Origin: Viola odorata
Lineage: Eukaryota > Streptophyta > Magnoliopsida > Malpighiales > Violaceae
Assembly (NCBI GenBank): GCA_963691705.1
Contig: OY829546.1
Coordinates: forward strand, 34,008,040 to 34,072,039
DNA length: 64,000 bases
Direction: 5' to 3'
Each line of letters starts with the position of its first letter. The first letter of the stretch is position 1. Shown one piece after another: positions 55,496 through 64,000 of this stretch. A program made the translations under genes and the position numbers. Below the pieces are notes generated by a model. The model was not told the origin of the DNA. It saw nothing but the letters and a program-made list of their open reading frames with translations, and did no database searches.

Positions 55496-55930
55496 ATGGC
55501 TTCTGATTCGGAGTCTACACCACCTCAGCCTTCTAGCATTCCTTTGGCAATCCGCAGAGAAATTTTCCCTTTCGCTACTGTTGATGTTTCTACCACAATG
55601 CAGGAAATCCCTCTAGGGTCTTCAGATTTCTCCTTGGAACGAACAACGAGAACACCCTCTTCCCAGATGAACGTTCCTCCATCCCAGATGGCAGGATGTA
55701 GCTTTTCCACTCCCCCTTCAAGGGAACCCACGATGGATAGAGCAAACAACCCTCTTGCGAATTCAGTATCTGTTCTTCGTGCTCAGTTGGATCACTTGAC
55801 CGAGTTAGCCGCAGGGTTTACACCCAATGTTCCCGCATCGGGTGTTCCTTCTCACATTGTTTTCACACCATCTGATAATTATTTGTCTTCTGCCGAAGGA
55901 TGTATGGCGGAGCGGCTCTTCTCAGATCAG
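55496..55930 (+). pseudogene. G element gag N-terminal fragment
   Basis: ATG at 55496 (MASDSESTPPQPSSIPLAIRRE), about 90 bases after the PBS. It encodes a Pro/Ser/Thr-rich, low-complexity N-terminus, then a helical stretch (NSVSVLRAQLDHLTELAAG). It loses meaning near 55930, where a minus-oriented G LTR starts and the frame just runs through it to a stop at 56017. No capsid or zinc knuckle is reached. Identity as gag rests on position only. Confidence 0.45.
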
Positions 55931-56444
55931 TGTGCGCGACGGTCCACAGTACCTGCAATGCGCCGGAGGGGGCCTCCGGCGGAAACACTCCAATGCTTAA
56001 GTCAGTATGTGTACTGAAATTAGCAGAGTTTTGGCCAGTTGAGTATGCTTACCTGCCTCCTTTGTGGGGGAGGTATTTATAGAAGAAAAGGGGCGTTCAT
56101 ACCCGAGTAAACAGATATGGAGCTATCGCTCGCGTTAGGGTATGTGGTTCGCCCTTATCACGATACGCTACCTTGGCGGTAGGTGTGTACGTAGATATTG
56201 CCACGGTAGGATAACGGCCGGAGCGATACTCCTGACGCGTGGTTTCCTCTGGGGGTAAGATAACTCCTTGAGCCATCCGTGAGGTCCGTGAGAGGAGCCG
56301 ATAGGGACCCGTTAGCCCTTGTAGCGTTAGCCTTTGGGGAAGGTAGCGATGTTGTCCCTACCGCGGTGGTGCGAAACAGTAGCTAGGCCTCATCCCACTG
56401 GGTGATAGACGAAAATACCCTTTCTTTTAGGTGAATTGTTATCA
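55931..56444 (-). repeat. Family G LTR variant, minus-oriented, U5 truncated
   Basis: CAGTACCTGCAATGCGCCGGAGG and CACTCCAATGCTTAAGTCAG match 13930-14010. The rest is diverged; minus TATA seen as GGTATTTATAG near 56071. Ends TTGTTATCA at 56444, followed by the cassette flank TAAGCCCAACTG. Confidence 0.6.
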
Positions 56445-56636
56445 TAAGCCCAACTGAAAATGAGCCCGAGTGTTTACCAAGGGATATCGTTCCTTCTCTG
56501 ACGGAGAGGTCTTCTAAGTACCGTGGAGGTTTGCCTCATCAGATGGCCCTGACGGTTTTTGTCAGAATCTATAAATCAGAGGTTTTTCTGCGCCAATTTC
56601 TTGGCATTTTCACGTTCTTTCTTTTCACATTCCGCC
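56445..56636 (+). promoter_or_regulatory. Upstream region of cassette gene a, copy 2
   Basis: TAAGCCCAACTGAAAATGAGCC as in copy 1; TATAAAT at 56570-56576, about 60 bases before the ATG. Confidence 0.6.
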
Positions 56637-57018
56637 ATGGATGAACTGACTCGCAATTTCCTGATCTCCAAAACTCTGACCCTGAAGAATCTTACTGAGG
56701 GTGATATCGGCTTCCTGGAGAGGATGATCACCAAGACCTCCGAGGATGTCCTGGAGTTGCAGGGGGTGTTAACCCCTATTCTGTCTAGACAGCTAGGAAT
56801 CACTCTGGAGGATTTCAACCCCAGAGAGCTTGGCGAAACTGGCCACTGTCAGCGCTCACCTTGACGTGGTGGCTTCGATGCTGCAGTAGAGGAAAGATCT
56901 GCTGGCCTGCTGCCTAAAGGGCATGAGAGCTTGTTCTTCCGAACTGACCTCCGTCGCTGACGCTTTAAAGGAGGTTCCTATTGCGCCAGGGGACGATGAT
57001 GCGGGGTCCAATGTCTGA
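56637..57018 (+). pseudogene. Cassette gene a, copy 2
   Basis: Starts MDELTRNFLISKTLTLKNL and reads on through EDVLELQGVLTPILSR to about 56822, where a frameshift occurs. The other frame continues as KLATVSAHLDVVASML, a TAG (for CAG of copy 1), RKDLLACCLKG and ELTSVADALKE to DDDAGSNV with a stop at 57016-57018. About 125 residues before damage. There is no known domain; the conserved parts are the N-terminus and the SVADALKE/acidic end. Broken here by one frameshift and one stop, differently from copy 1. Confidence 0.6.
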
Positions 57019-57465
57019 CCGCTGGTTTCACTTCTCGCTGTTTTTCTTATGCTTTTTGTATATATTGGAACGTTAAGGCCACCTGGCCATAAATAAATAA
57101 CTTGTCTTTGCTTTTCCCCAAGTCTTCTCTTCTTCTTGCTTGGTTGCTTGCTTTATTGGTTGGAAATATTTGTCATGAGCCCAACCAAAAATGGGTCTTC
57201 CTCGGGATATTGTACTGCAGTGGTCGGGTTCCGGGGTCGTCTTTTCAGTGGCAGGTGGTTGGGCGGTTCTTTGGTGCCCTTTGATTGGTGCGTTTAACGA
57301 GCAGAGGTGCCTGCGACGGATCGGATTCTGCACTTGCAGTTATCTTCCCAAGCGTCTTAATTGATTTTTCATGGATCGAAGCGCTCCTTCGGCTATATAA
57401 GGGAGTGTGGTTTTCCTTTCCTGTTCATCTTCATCCTTTTCTTCTTTTTTGCTTTTGCAGGTCAC
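57019..57465 (+). promoter_or_regulatory. Intergenic region a-b, copy 2
   Basis: GAGCCCAACCAAAAATGGGTC (about 57179) resembles the block upstream of gene a. TATATAA at 57394-57400 lies about 65 bases before the ATG. TTTTGCAG at 57453-57460 may be a splice acceptor. Confidence 0.5.
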
Positions 57466-57888
57466 ATGGCAGATTTTTACTTTTTGAGTTTCATGGATCG
57501 TGATTCCTTGTCGACTCCTCCGACTTCACCGGACTCAGATCATCCCCCTCCTTCGCCACCATGGAGGCCTCCGGTCCGCCGAAAGGGTCGTAAGAAGCAG
57601 GGGAAACGGACTTCCCAGACGCCCTTTACAACTTTGGCTCCTTCTGGTTCTGCTGTTCAAGAGGGCGGCAAATATTTTTCTTCCCTCGATTGCTCGCTGA
57701 ACGAGGATTTTCCCATCAGTACTGGTGCGGGGTTGGCAGATTCGAGTGCCAAAGGAAAATCATGCCCGTCAGGGTCCTGCCCCGAAAAGGAGGCAGACCA
57801 GCCTATCCCGAATGCTAACGGGAAGATGCCATTCCTTGATGATGACGGGGTCTATCACCACGGAATTTATTGGCCTGATGAGGATTAG
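57466..57888 (+). CDS. Cassette gene b, copy 2 (140 aa, unknown)
   Basis: Intact, exactly as long as copy 1. N-terminus MADFYFLSFMDRDSLSTPPTSP, Pro/Asp-rich; basic patch RRKGRKKQGKRTS (about residues 38-50); acidic and aromatic end DDDGVYHHGIYWPDED. A second ATG at 57493 (MDRDS) could also start it, but the first agrees with copy 1. There is no membrane segment or known family. The layout (acidic-proline, basic, acidic) is kept while the sequence has largely diverged, so selection on this form is plausible. It has its own TATA. Confidence 0.62.
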   Translation: MADFYFLSFMDRDSLSTPPTSPDSDHPPPSPPWRPPVRRKGRKKQGKRTSQTPFTTLAPSGSAVQEGGKYFSSLDCSLNEDFPISTGAGLADSSAKGKSCPSGSCPEKEADQPIPNANGKMPFLDDDGVYHHGIYWPDED

Positions 57889-58384
57889 CCGTTTTGCCTT
57901 GTACCCCGCCTATTGGCGTTTTATGAACAAACTGATGTTTTCTGCTTTTTCAATTTTGTCATTATTTTCGTTAGCCTGCTGATTCTTGGGGATAGCTAAC
58001 GTAAGCGGTTGTCCTGACTGAGGCAATCGCTTCGCGGTTACTTTGACCGGGTCAATACTGTCTCGCCCTTTTGGGGAGTTTCGACGGATAACTTCTCTTT
58101 TCCAAATTTCTTTAATGCGCTTCTACGTGGCCAACTTCTTTTACACGCGTCTTCGCACGATTGGTAACTCAATTAATGTGGTGGAATTTTTAACCTTTAA
58201 GAAGGGTTATTCTCCAATTTCTCAAAACTTTTGCCCTCGCTTCGAATTTTCCTTTTTGTCTTCCTTCGTCTTCTTCCCCGAATATCTTTTCGGCCGCTCG
58301 CCACTGTCCGCCGATTTCTCTGGGATTCTTCTCCTTTAAGGTATCAATCCGTCCCTTCTCAGATTTCCTTTTTGTTGGTTTGCT
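57889..58384 (+). promoter_or_regulatory. Intergenic region b-c, copy 2
   Basis: ACGTGGC (58125-58131, ABRE-type), CCTTTAAGAAGGG (about 58194-58206) as weak TATA, then a pyrimidine-rich leader before the ATG at 58385. No ORF is supported. Confidence 0.4.
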
Positions 58385-60505
58385 ATGGCTAGGAATAGAC
58401 CTCGCCAGATTATCTCTAGGCCCATGGATCCCGAGGTCGCCCAATCACCGAGTATTTTTACCTGCGATGTGGTTCTGAAAGCCGAACTGGAGGAACATGG
58501 TATTACCTTTCCTCCTGGGCATGAGCCTTCTATTCCTGGTAGTGATATGAGGCTTCATAATCCAGAGTGGGGCCACAGTAGGCTTCTTTATTTTAAAATG
58601 TTCCTTTACGGTTTCCGTTTCCCCGTTCATGAGTCGATACTAACTCTGCTGCGGGAGTATAGTCTTAATCCTGCCCAGATAACTCCTTCCTCTTGGTGTG
58701 CGGTGTATGCTTTTCTTCGCGCTTGCGAGTTGAAGAACATTTTTGCCCCATCTATCACTTTGTTTCGCAAATTCTTTAGCATGATTTGCTACAATTGTTT
58801 AATCGAGATTACTCCCCGGTGGGATGATGCGTTCGTGCAGTCGTTTTGGCAACGTTTTCACGGCTTCAAGAAGGGTGTAGCTGATTGGAAGAGCAGCTTC
58901 TTTGTTCTGGAGCTACCGTCATGTTTGTGGCGTATCAATTTCAATCAAGAACTGGCAGGTCCCGTTTGGACAAATCCCGTGATTTTGTCCAGAACTGAGC
59001 TGGACCAGGCTAACGCTTTGTTAGACGAGAATACCCACTACCGTATTCGTGCCTTTGCTCTGTTCAAGCCTCTGGAAGAGTGCGTTATGGGTGAGCCTAT
59101 TTCTTTCCATGTTTTCTTTTCTTTTCATTCTCGCATGCTTTGTTTGCTATAGGAGGCTAACGGTTGATTCCCAGGTGACCCTGGTGCACCTCTGAACGTA
59201 ACACCGCTTCAAACTTTGCCAGCCTCGCCTTCGGCCGAGGGCTCAAGTCGGGGTGACGCTCCTCCTTCGAGGAAGAGAACTAAAACCGTTGCCCGGGGAG
59301 GGCGAAGGCCCGTTAGCTCTATTCGAACTTCTCGCTTTGTAGAAAATTGGCTACCGGAGCGTCGCACGGGGACGGACTCCAGGCCTGTCGCAACGACGGT
59401 AATTACTAGTGATGATGAGGATGCGGATGCCAAGTCAGACCTTTGCCATGCTTCTTCCCTTGCTGCTTCCCAGCGTCGGAAAAAACTTCGAGTGGCCTCT
59501 AGTGGACAAGCTACCGGGACATCTCCTGTGGATATGGCAACTGTTTCTACGCCTGCTGTTTCGTCTGAGGTAGGCGCCTCTCAGCCAACGGGAGCCGCTG
59601 AGGCGTTGGAGAAAACTTGTTCTACTGAGGGAGAGGCCCCTCCAATGGAATGTCCTCCACCCACGGCTGACACTCCCGACTCTCCAATTGCTCACTGCAT
59701 TCCTGACGTAGTGGTCACACCTCCCGTGGCCGATTCGACTGCTGAGCTACCGCCTGTGGTTACTTCGCAGCTATTTTTTACTCCTCTCAAGAGTACTTTT
59801 CCTCAGGGCTCTTCTCCGCCTTCCTCGATCAATCTTGGCCCTAACGGGCTCCCGGCCTACCGTATGAATCTTGCAGGGTTTTGCTTTGATGCCCTTCGCG
59901 CTGTCGGGGTTCCCCAACCTTTTTCTCGAGATGAGTTTACTGCACCCTTGGTAGGAGAGATGCTGAGTTCGAAAAAAGAGAAAGAGGAATTTCTCCAACT
60001 TCCTCCCTCGGTATGCTTTCGCCATGTTCTGAATGATTCTCTGGACTTCTTCCGCCATCTGAATTATCAATTCGAAATTCACGATCACGAGTCCCGCAAT
60101 TTTTCTAGCGCATTGTGTGCTGCGAAGGTGCAGCTTGAGAAGGCGGTGGGGCATTCTAGGTTGCTGACGCGCCTCTGTGAATCATCCCAAACGGATTTGG
60201 ACAGGGAAAAGTCTATCGGGAGAGCCAAGATAGAGGTTCTGGAGGCGGAATTGGCGCTAGAAAAGAAGAAGATTCTCATTCTCCGCGAAGAGATGCTCGC
60301 TCGGGATGAGGGGGCTGCTAGGGCGCCATTAGAGGAAGAGTTATGGAGGAAAAGGGTTCTAGAGGCCTTCGTTTCTGGGTTTGCGTCCCGTTTCAAAGGT
60401 GACCCTTTGGATCCAGCCCAGGTAGCTGATTACATCTCTCTCGTGATGGGTGAGATTAGCAAAGGTGGCAGCGGTTCTTCTGACCCTTCGAGGGAGAAAG
60501 CCTAA
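58385..60505 (+). CDS. Cassette gene c, copy 2: intact two-exon Transposase_28-like protein (678 aa)
   Basis: Exons 58385-59090 and 59175-60505, joined by a GT-AG intron (GTGAGCC…TTCCCAG, 84 bases, phase 1). The joined frame has no stop. Residues about 60-165 hold the domain of the plant 'putative gypsy type transposon' family (I recall Pfam PF04195): LLYFKMFLYGFRFPVHE, LNPAQITPSSWCAVYAFLRAC, LFRKFFSM, ITPRWDDAF, then ADWKSSFFVLELP. A basic patch follows (SRKRTKTVARGGRR), then a Pro/Thr-rich middle, a conserved LPAYRMNLAGF region, and a C-terminal coiled coil (about residues 555-630, EVLEAELALEKKKILILREE). Biochemical function is not established for the family. The decayed copy is at 16313. 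The ATG is in good context (GCTATGGCT). Confidence 0.78.
59091..59174 (+). other. Intron of gene c, copy 2
   Basis: GTGAGCC donor, pyrimidine-rich body, GATTCCCAG acceptor. If read through, the frame stops at 59150-59152, so splicing is needed for the long product. Confidence 0.75.
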
Positions 60506-61142
60506 CGGTAGTGATAGTGCCTGGGCCTTTCCTTGCTTTTCTTGTTGTCGTCTCTTCTTTTATTATTTCTTGAAAACCCATTCGAACATTGTTTCTCTTG
60601 TAATAATGCTAACGCCTTGTATCCTTTGTCGTTCTGGATGATTCGTCGTGATATTGCCGTTATTCCTTCTTTCTTTTCTTCGTACCATCGCGTCGTTTGG
60701 CAAGGCCAGCGCTGCTTTTTATGTTTTTTTTTTTTTTAATCAATCCCCCTGTCCCTCATTTAATGCGACTTGAAGGGTAATGATGAAAGAAAATACGTGT
60801 CCTTCTATAGAGAGGCATTTGGAGCAAGCGTCTCCTAGGGAGTTGCGAATGCAGAAGCGTTTCGTCCTAGTTTCAAATTTGCACCTTCTGGCGCGTGCCT
60901 TATTTTATGACGCGCTACTTCACCACGTGTCTGCCGCTGACTGGTCGTGTCCTTTTAGGGTTATACTTATTGTTTCTTCTACCCTCTTTTTCTTTTCCTA
61001 TCTTTTCCTTATACGTTGTTGCCTTTGGATAAATACTTTTGCGCCGCTCTCTCTTTCTGGTTCAAGACTCCCCGCGTTCTCTTTCACGAAGGTACAAAGG
61101 TACACGTCTTTTTCTTTTCTCCTTGTTTCTTCTTTGTTGGCC
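60506..61142 (+). promoter_or_regulatory. Intergenic region c-d, copy 2
   Basis: ACGTGTC at 60796-60802 and 60926-60932 (130 apart), paralleling copy 1. TTATACTTATT near 60962 is a weak TATA. A run of T at 60724-60737. The open frame upstream of 61143 in the same phase is not preceded by conserved sequence, so it is not taken as coding. Confidence 0.5.
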
Positions 61143-61860
61143 ATGGCTAGGACTAAGAAATCCTCTGAAGAAGGAGACCCCCAAAGGTCCTCCGGGGAAG
61201 AAGTAATTGATACTACTCCCACTTCTCTGTACACGTTACCCTTAATTAACCGTAGGCTTGCTGGGTTTTCTGCATGATTTCCCAAGGAATATCCCGTGCA
61301 TCCTGCTTCTGAGTCGCTTCGACTGAACAACATTTTGCCCGGAAATAGTAGAATGTTGTACGCTAAGCTTTTTGATCATGGGTTTCGTCTCCCTCTTGAC
61401 CCGCTCGTAAAATTGTTGTTGGTTGATTCTGATCTGGCTCCGGCTCAGTTAAGTCCTAACGCGATTTGCGTTGTTAGTGCCTTTGCCGCACTGTGCCGTT
61501 TCAAGGGGATAGAATCTCCCACTTTAGCGTTGCTCCATGACATTTTTCAGTTATATTCCCGTAAAGGGGTGATCTCGATATCGCCTCGCTACGAAGACGG
61601 TTCTTTGAAGCCCTTTACCTGGAAACTTATGGGTATTGAGTCATCTATTCCTCACTAGAAAGAGGAATTTTTTATTGTTGATCTGCCGGAGCCGTTGTGG
61701 AGGGCTGGCTTTAACGAGACAATTAAAGATGGGGCTTGGGGTCATCGGAAACCCCTTTCCGACCCGAAGGATGGTTGGTTGAAGACGCTGCTTCAATTTG
61801 ATTTTAGCATTGATGCCCGAAAAGTGGCTAACGGGTTACCCGTGGAACAGTGCAAGAAGG

Positions 61861-61929
61861 GTGAGTGTTTAACCTTTTTCTTTTGCGTTTGTCAAGAAGT
61901 ACTAACGCTAACGTTTTGTGATTGTGCAG
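61861..61929 (+). other. Intron 1 of gene d, copy 2
   Basis: GTGAGTGTTT…GATTGTGCAG, 69 bases, phase 1. The length is divisible by three and it has no in-frame stop, so a retained form would stay in frame. Copy 1 has the matching intron at 19709-19778 (70 bases). Confidence 0.7.
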
Positions 61930-62201
61930 TGCCTCCGCCTGGTTGGGAGCCCGAGTATTTCCGAAGGAGGAGGAAACAGGAGGCGAAGAAGAAAGCTATC
62001 GCTGAAGCTAGGGCTGCTGCTGTCGCTAACGCTGAGGAAGGGGAGGCCACCGCTAGCGTTACGGGTACTCGAGTTGTGAGACAGAAAAGGCCTAGGAGAG
62101 CTCGTGCTGTCCCATCTGTTTCGTCCCAGACTGTTGTTTCTTCAGAGGCTACGGTTGGTCCGATTCTTGTTGGGATTCCTCTTGCGTCCTCCACCGCTCA
62201 G

Positions 62202-62276
62202 GTGAGCATTTTTCTTACTTTTGGGACTTTGTCTTTCTTTGTACATGATTTCCTTATCACGTTCTGCCTTATTTAG
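62202..62276 (+). other. Intron 2 of gene d, copy 2
   Basis: GTGAGCATTT…GCCTTATTTAG, 75 bases, phase 0; retention would meet a stop at its end (TAG at 62274-62276). Confidence 0.7.
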
Positions 62277-63425
62277 GAAGTCGTTGCTGCTTCTGCCCCC
62301 TCTACCTCCGAGGGAGATATGGGTATTGCAGATGTCCTTCGCGATCGTTAGAAGAAGGCTCGCTATGATCTTCAGACTAGCCCTTCTTCTTCGGCTGCTC
62401 ATCATAGTTCAAGTGTTCCTGGGGGCGGGGGTATGTCTGCTGATCAACCGGAACCCGCTGATTTTGGCGGTGAACCCCATGTGCCTCCTGGCTCCCCGAT
62501 TCATTCTGCGCACACCCCAACAGGCTATGATTCTGATGCCCTTAATCCTGAGGTGCCCGGAGGCAACGAGGTCTCGATGCCTAACGCGAAAGGCCTCTCT
62601 AGCCGGCTAGCTTCTCCTGGTGCGTTGTTCTTTGTTCCGATGCCTCATCCACCTATCGTGAGGGGTGGGCCCGCTCCTGCCTTAATGGCCGGTATTTCTC
62701 CTTACGATCCTCCTCTCATGCCGACTCATCACGTCAGCTTGCGCTCCTTTAGGGACAGTATTCTGCAGTTTCCTGCCGATGCCGATCATGAGACCGTGCT
62801 TTCCTCTACCGCTTATCTGGTAGCAGAGATTTTGTCTCTTCCAAGAGAGAGAGATGCCTTTGTGGCTCGGGGCGATCAGGGGCGCATCAATCTCCTTCGC
62901 TCTCAGGCATTTTCTATGCTTTGCCATCTTCACTATATGGATGAGGAGAATGCCAGGGCTGCCGCTAACGGGCGGGGAGAGATAAGCAGGCTGTCGGAGG
63001 AACGACAGCGTCTTGAAAATGCCCTTGCTGCTGCCAACGAAGGTATGGAGACTGCTCGGGGAGAGGTTACCGTGGTGAAACAAGAGTTGGAGGCCGCTAA
63101 GTTGGCTTTGGAGGAAGAGAAGAAACAACGTGCTGATTTGGCCCTACGCCTCTCTCAGGAGGAGAATAGCCTACGCCAGGAGAGACAGAAAAACGCCGAG
63201 CTATCTGCCGATGCCTCCCTTAACGCTGAGAAGAATCGTTGGTACTTCGAGCAGGGTGGGGGAGTCATGTCAGAAGCCGTGATGCATCATTATGGAGTTG
63301 AGGAGCTCCGTATTGAGGATCTTTCTGCGTACTTCGACAAGAGAGCCTCAGCCATTAATGATAGCAGTTTCTACCAGTGGAAGGCTGCTCAGCAAGGAGG
63401 GGTCAACGCGCCGCCTAGTCTTTAG

Positions 63426-63828
63426 GCTTTTTGTTATTTAGATGTTTTACATTTTGTGGCTGACGGGCCCATCCTTATTTTGTAATTTCAAACGACGTCG
63501 GCCTTGACTCGACTAATCCACTCTTTTAGGACAGAAGTTCTTTATTTGCTTTTCTTCATAATGCCATTTAATCACTTGTCCGCCTGGGACGTTTGGCGTT
63601 AGGTCTCCATAGACACATAATTTCGGGTTGCATCCCGTTTGCTTTTCATCAGCTGCGTTTGAGTAGTATTACCATTATATCCTCCGATAGCATTTTTTAG
63701 AGTAAATCAGCGTTGCTTCCGCATCTGCTGCACTCATATTCCTACCGTCCCTCGTTGTCAGAGGGGGCTTTTCGTCTATTTCAACGTTGTTGTTGCAGTA
63801 TGGTCATTTCTTCATTCATCTTTTCACT
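63426..63828. other. Sequence after gene d, copy 2
   Basis: No gene is seen. T-rich, presumably the 3' end of gene d; no convincing polyadenylation signal was singled out. Confidence 0.4.
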
Positions 63829-64000
63829 GGGTATCGACCGCGCGGCTACTAGTTAGGATTTCTTTATTCCTTTTCGCTACAGATAGGCTCCAACGTCGCT
63901 TCACCGGGTATCAACCGCGCGGCTACTAGTTGGGATGTCTTTGTTTCTTTCCGCCATAGATAGGCTCCAACATCACTTCGCCGGGTATCAACCGCGCGGC
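63829..64000. repeat. Tandem repeat, 77-bp unit, continuing past the window
   Basis: GGGTATCRACCGCGCGGCTA starts at 63829, 63906 and 63983. The unit also has ATAGGCTCCAAC. Two full units are present, with the third cut by the window end. Confidence 0.85.

Larger units (their letters stand above)
61143..63425 (+). pseudogene. Cassette gene d, copy 2: Transposase_28-like protein, three exons, three in-frame stops
   Basis: Exons 61143-61860, 61930-62201 and 62277-63425 give 712 codons in one frame, with stops only at 61275-61277 (TGA), 61656-61658 (TAG) and 62349-62351 (TAG). The domain reads RMLYAKLFDHGFRLPLDPLVK, LAPAQLSPNAICVVSAFAALC, ISPRYEDGSLKPFT, EEFFIVDLPEPLWRAGF. Exon 2 is Lys/Arg/Ala-rich (RRRRKQEAKKKAIAEARAA). 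Exon 3 has LRSFRDSILQFPADADHET and a long coiled coil (EISRLSEERQRLENALAAA through LSQEENSLRQERQ). The first intron sits at the same place and phase as that of gene c, so c and d are ancient duplicates. The start GCCATGGCT is as in copy 1. Recent inactivation is likely, since no frameshift is seen. Confidence 0.75.

Noticed and set aside
1..64000. CRISPR array, bacterial operon, rRNA or tRNA genes
   Set aside because: The direct repeats have no CRISPR-like spacer structure, no ribosome-binding-site-led operons exist, and no cloverleaf or rRNA sequence was recognised. The features are those of plant retroelements.
63829..64000. 77-bp repeat as a centromeric satellite
   Set aside because: Only two full units are visible and they follow a gene-like cassette; nothing in the window supports a centromere.

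Overview
The window is repeat-dense plant nuclear DNA, almost certainly intergenic sequence from a flowering plant with a large genome. The evidence is LTR retrotransposons of plant type (an Athila-like Ty3/gypsy element with an env-like ORF, tRNA-type primer-binding sites, 5-bp target duplications, nested insertions, solo LTRs) and genes with short GT-AG introns and TATA promoters. No ordinary host housekeeping gene, rRNA, tRNA or CRISPR array was recognised. The species cannot be told from the sequence.

Layout. (1) 1-1674: unassigned sequence. (2) 1675-10836: an array of decayed plus-strand elements (family K, LTR ends TGATACGATC/GTATCA). Its first LTR is split by a complete minus-strand non-autonomous element, F1 (2166-8086), and a gag remnant is split by a solo LTR (9702-10666, target duplication GTATG). 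(3) 10837-14336: more K LTR fragments, a 1.4-kb solo LTR with target duplication ATAGC, a segment here called S, and inverted LTR fragments of a third family (G). (4) 14337-20082: cassette copy 1 with four plus-strand ORFs (a, b, c, d); c and d carry a domain like the plant 'putative gypsy type transposon' family. (5) 20140-53893: one 33.75-kb minus-strand LTR element, X, bounded by CTTGG target duplications and inserted in segment S. X shows no coding capacity of its own. Its interior is tandem-repeat arrays plus nested insertions: N1 (24118-30050, gag-only Athila-like), N3 (an Athila 3' remnant, 30310-31644), N2 (31645-44048, decayed gag-pol-env Athila-like) and F2 (46813-51749, a relative of F1). 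(6) 53894-56444: the rest of S, then K and G LTR pieces. (7) 56445-63425: cassette copy 2, where gene c is intact (678 aa, two exons) and gene d has three in-frame stops. (8) 63829-64000: the start of a 77-bp tandem repeat.

Two things stand out as possibly undescribed. First, the F1/F2 family has lost most or all of reverse transcriptase and integrase but carries, after the protease, an ORF ('ORF-X') whose core is conserved between two well-diverged copies. Second, the four-ORF cassette occurs twice, each ORF appears to have its own promoter, and two of the four genes are paralogues with an intron at the same place. F1 and F2 would need the enzymes of another element to move; N2 and X could not move now. 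The cassette may be the additional ORFs of a Tat-type retroelement, or a mobile or domesticated group of genes.
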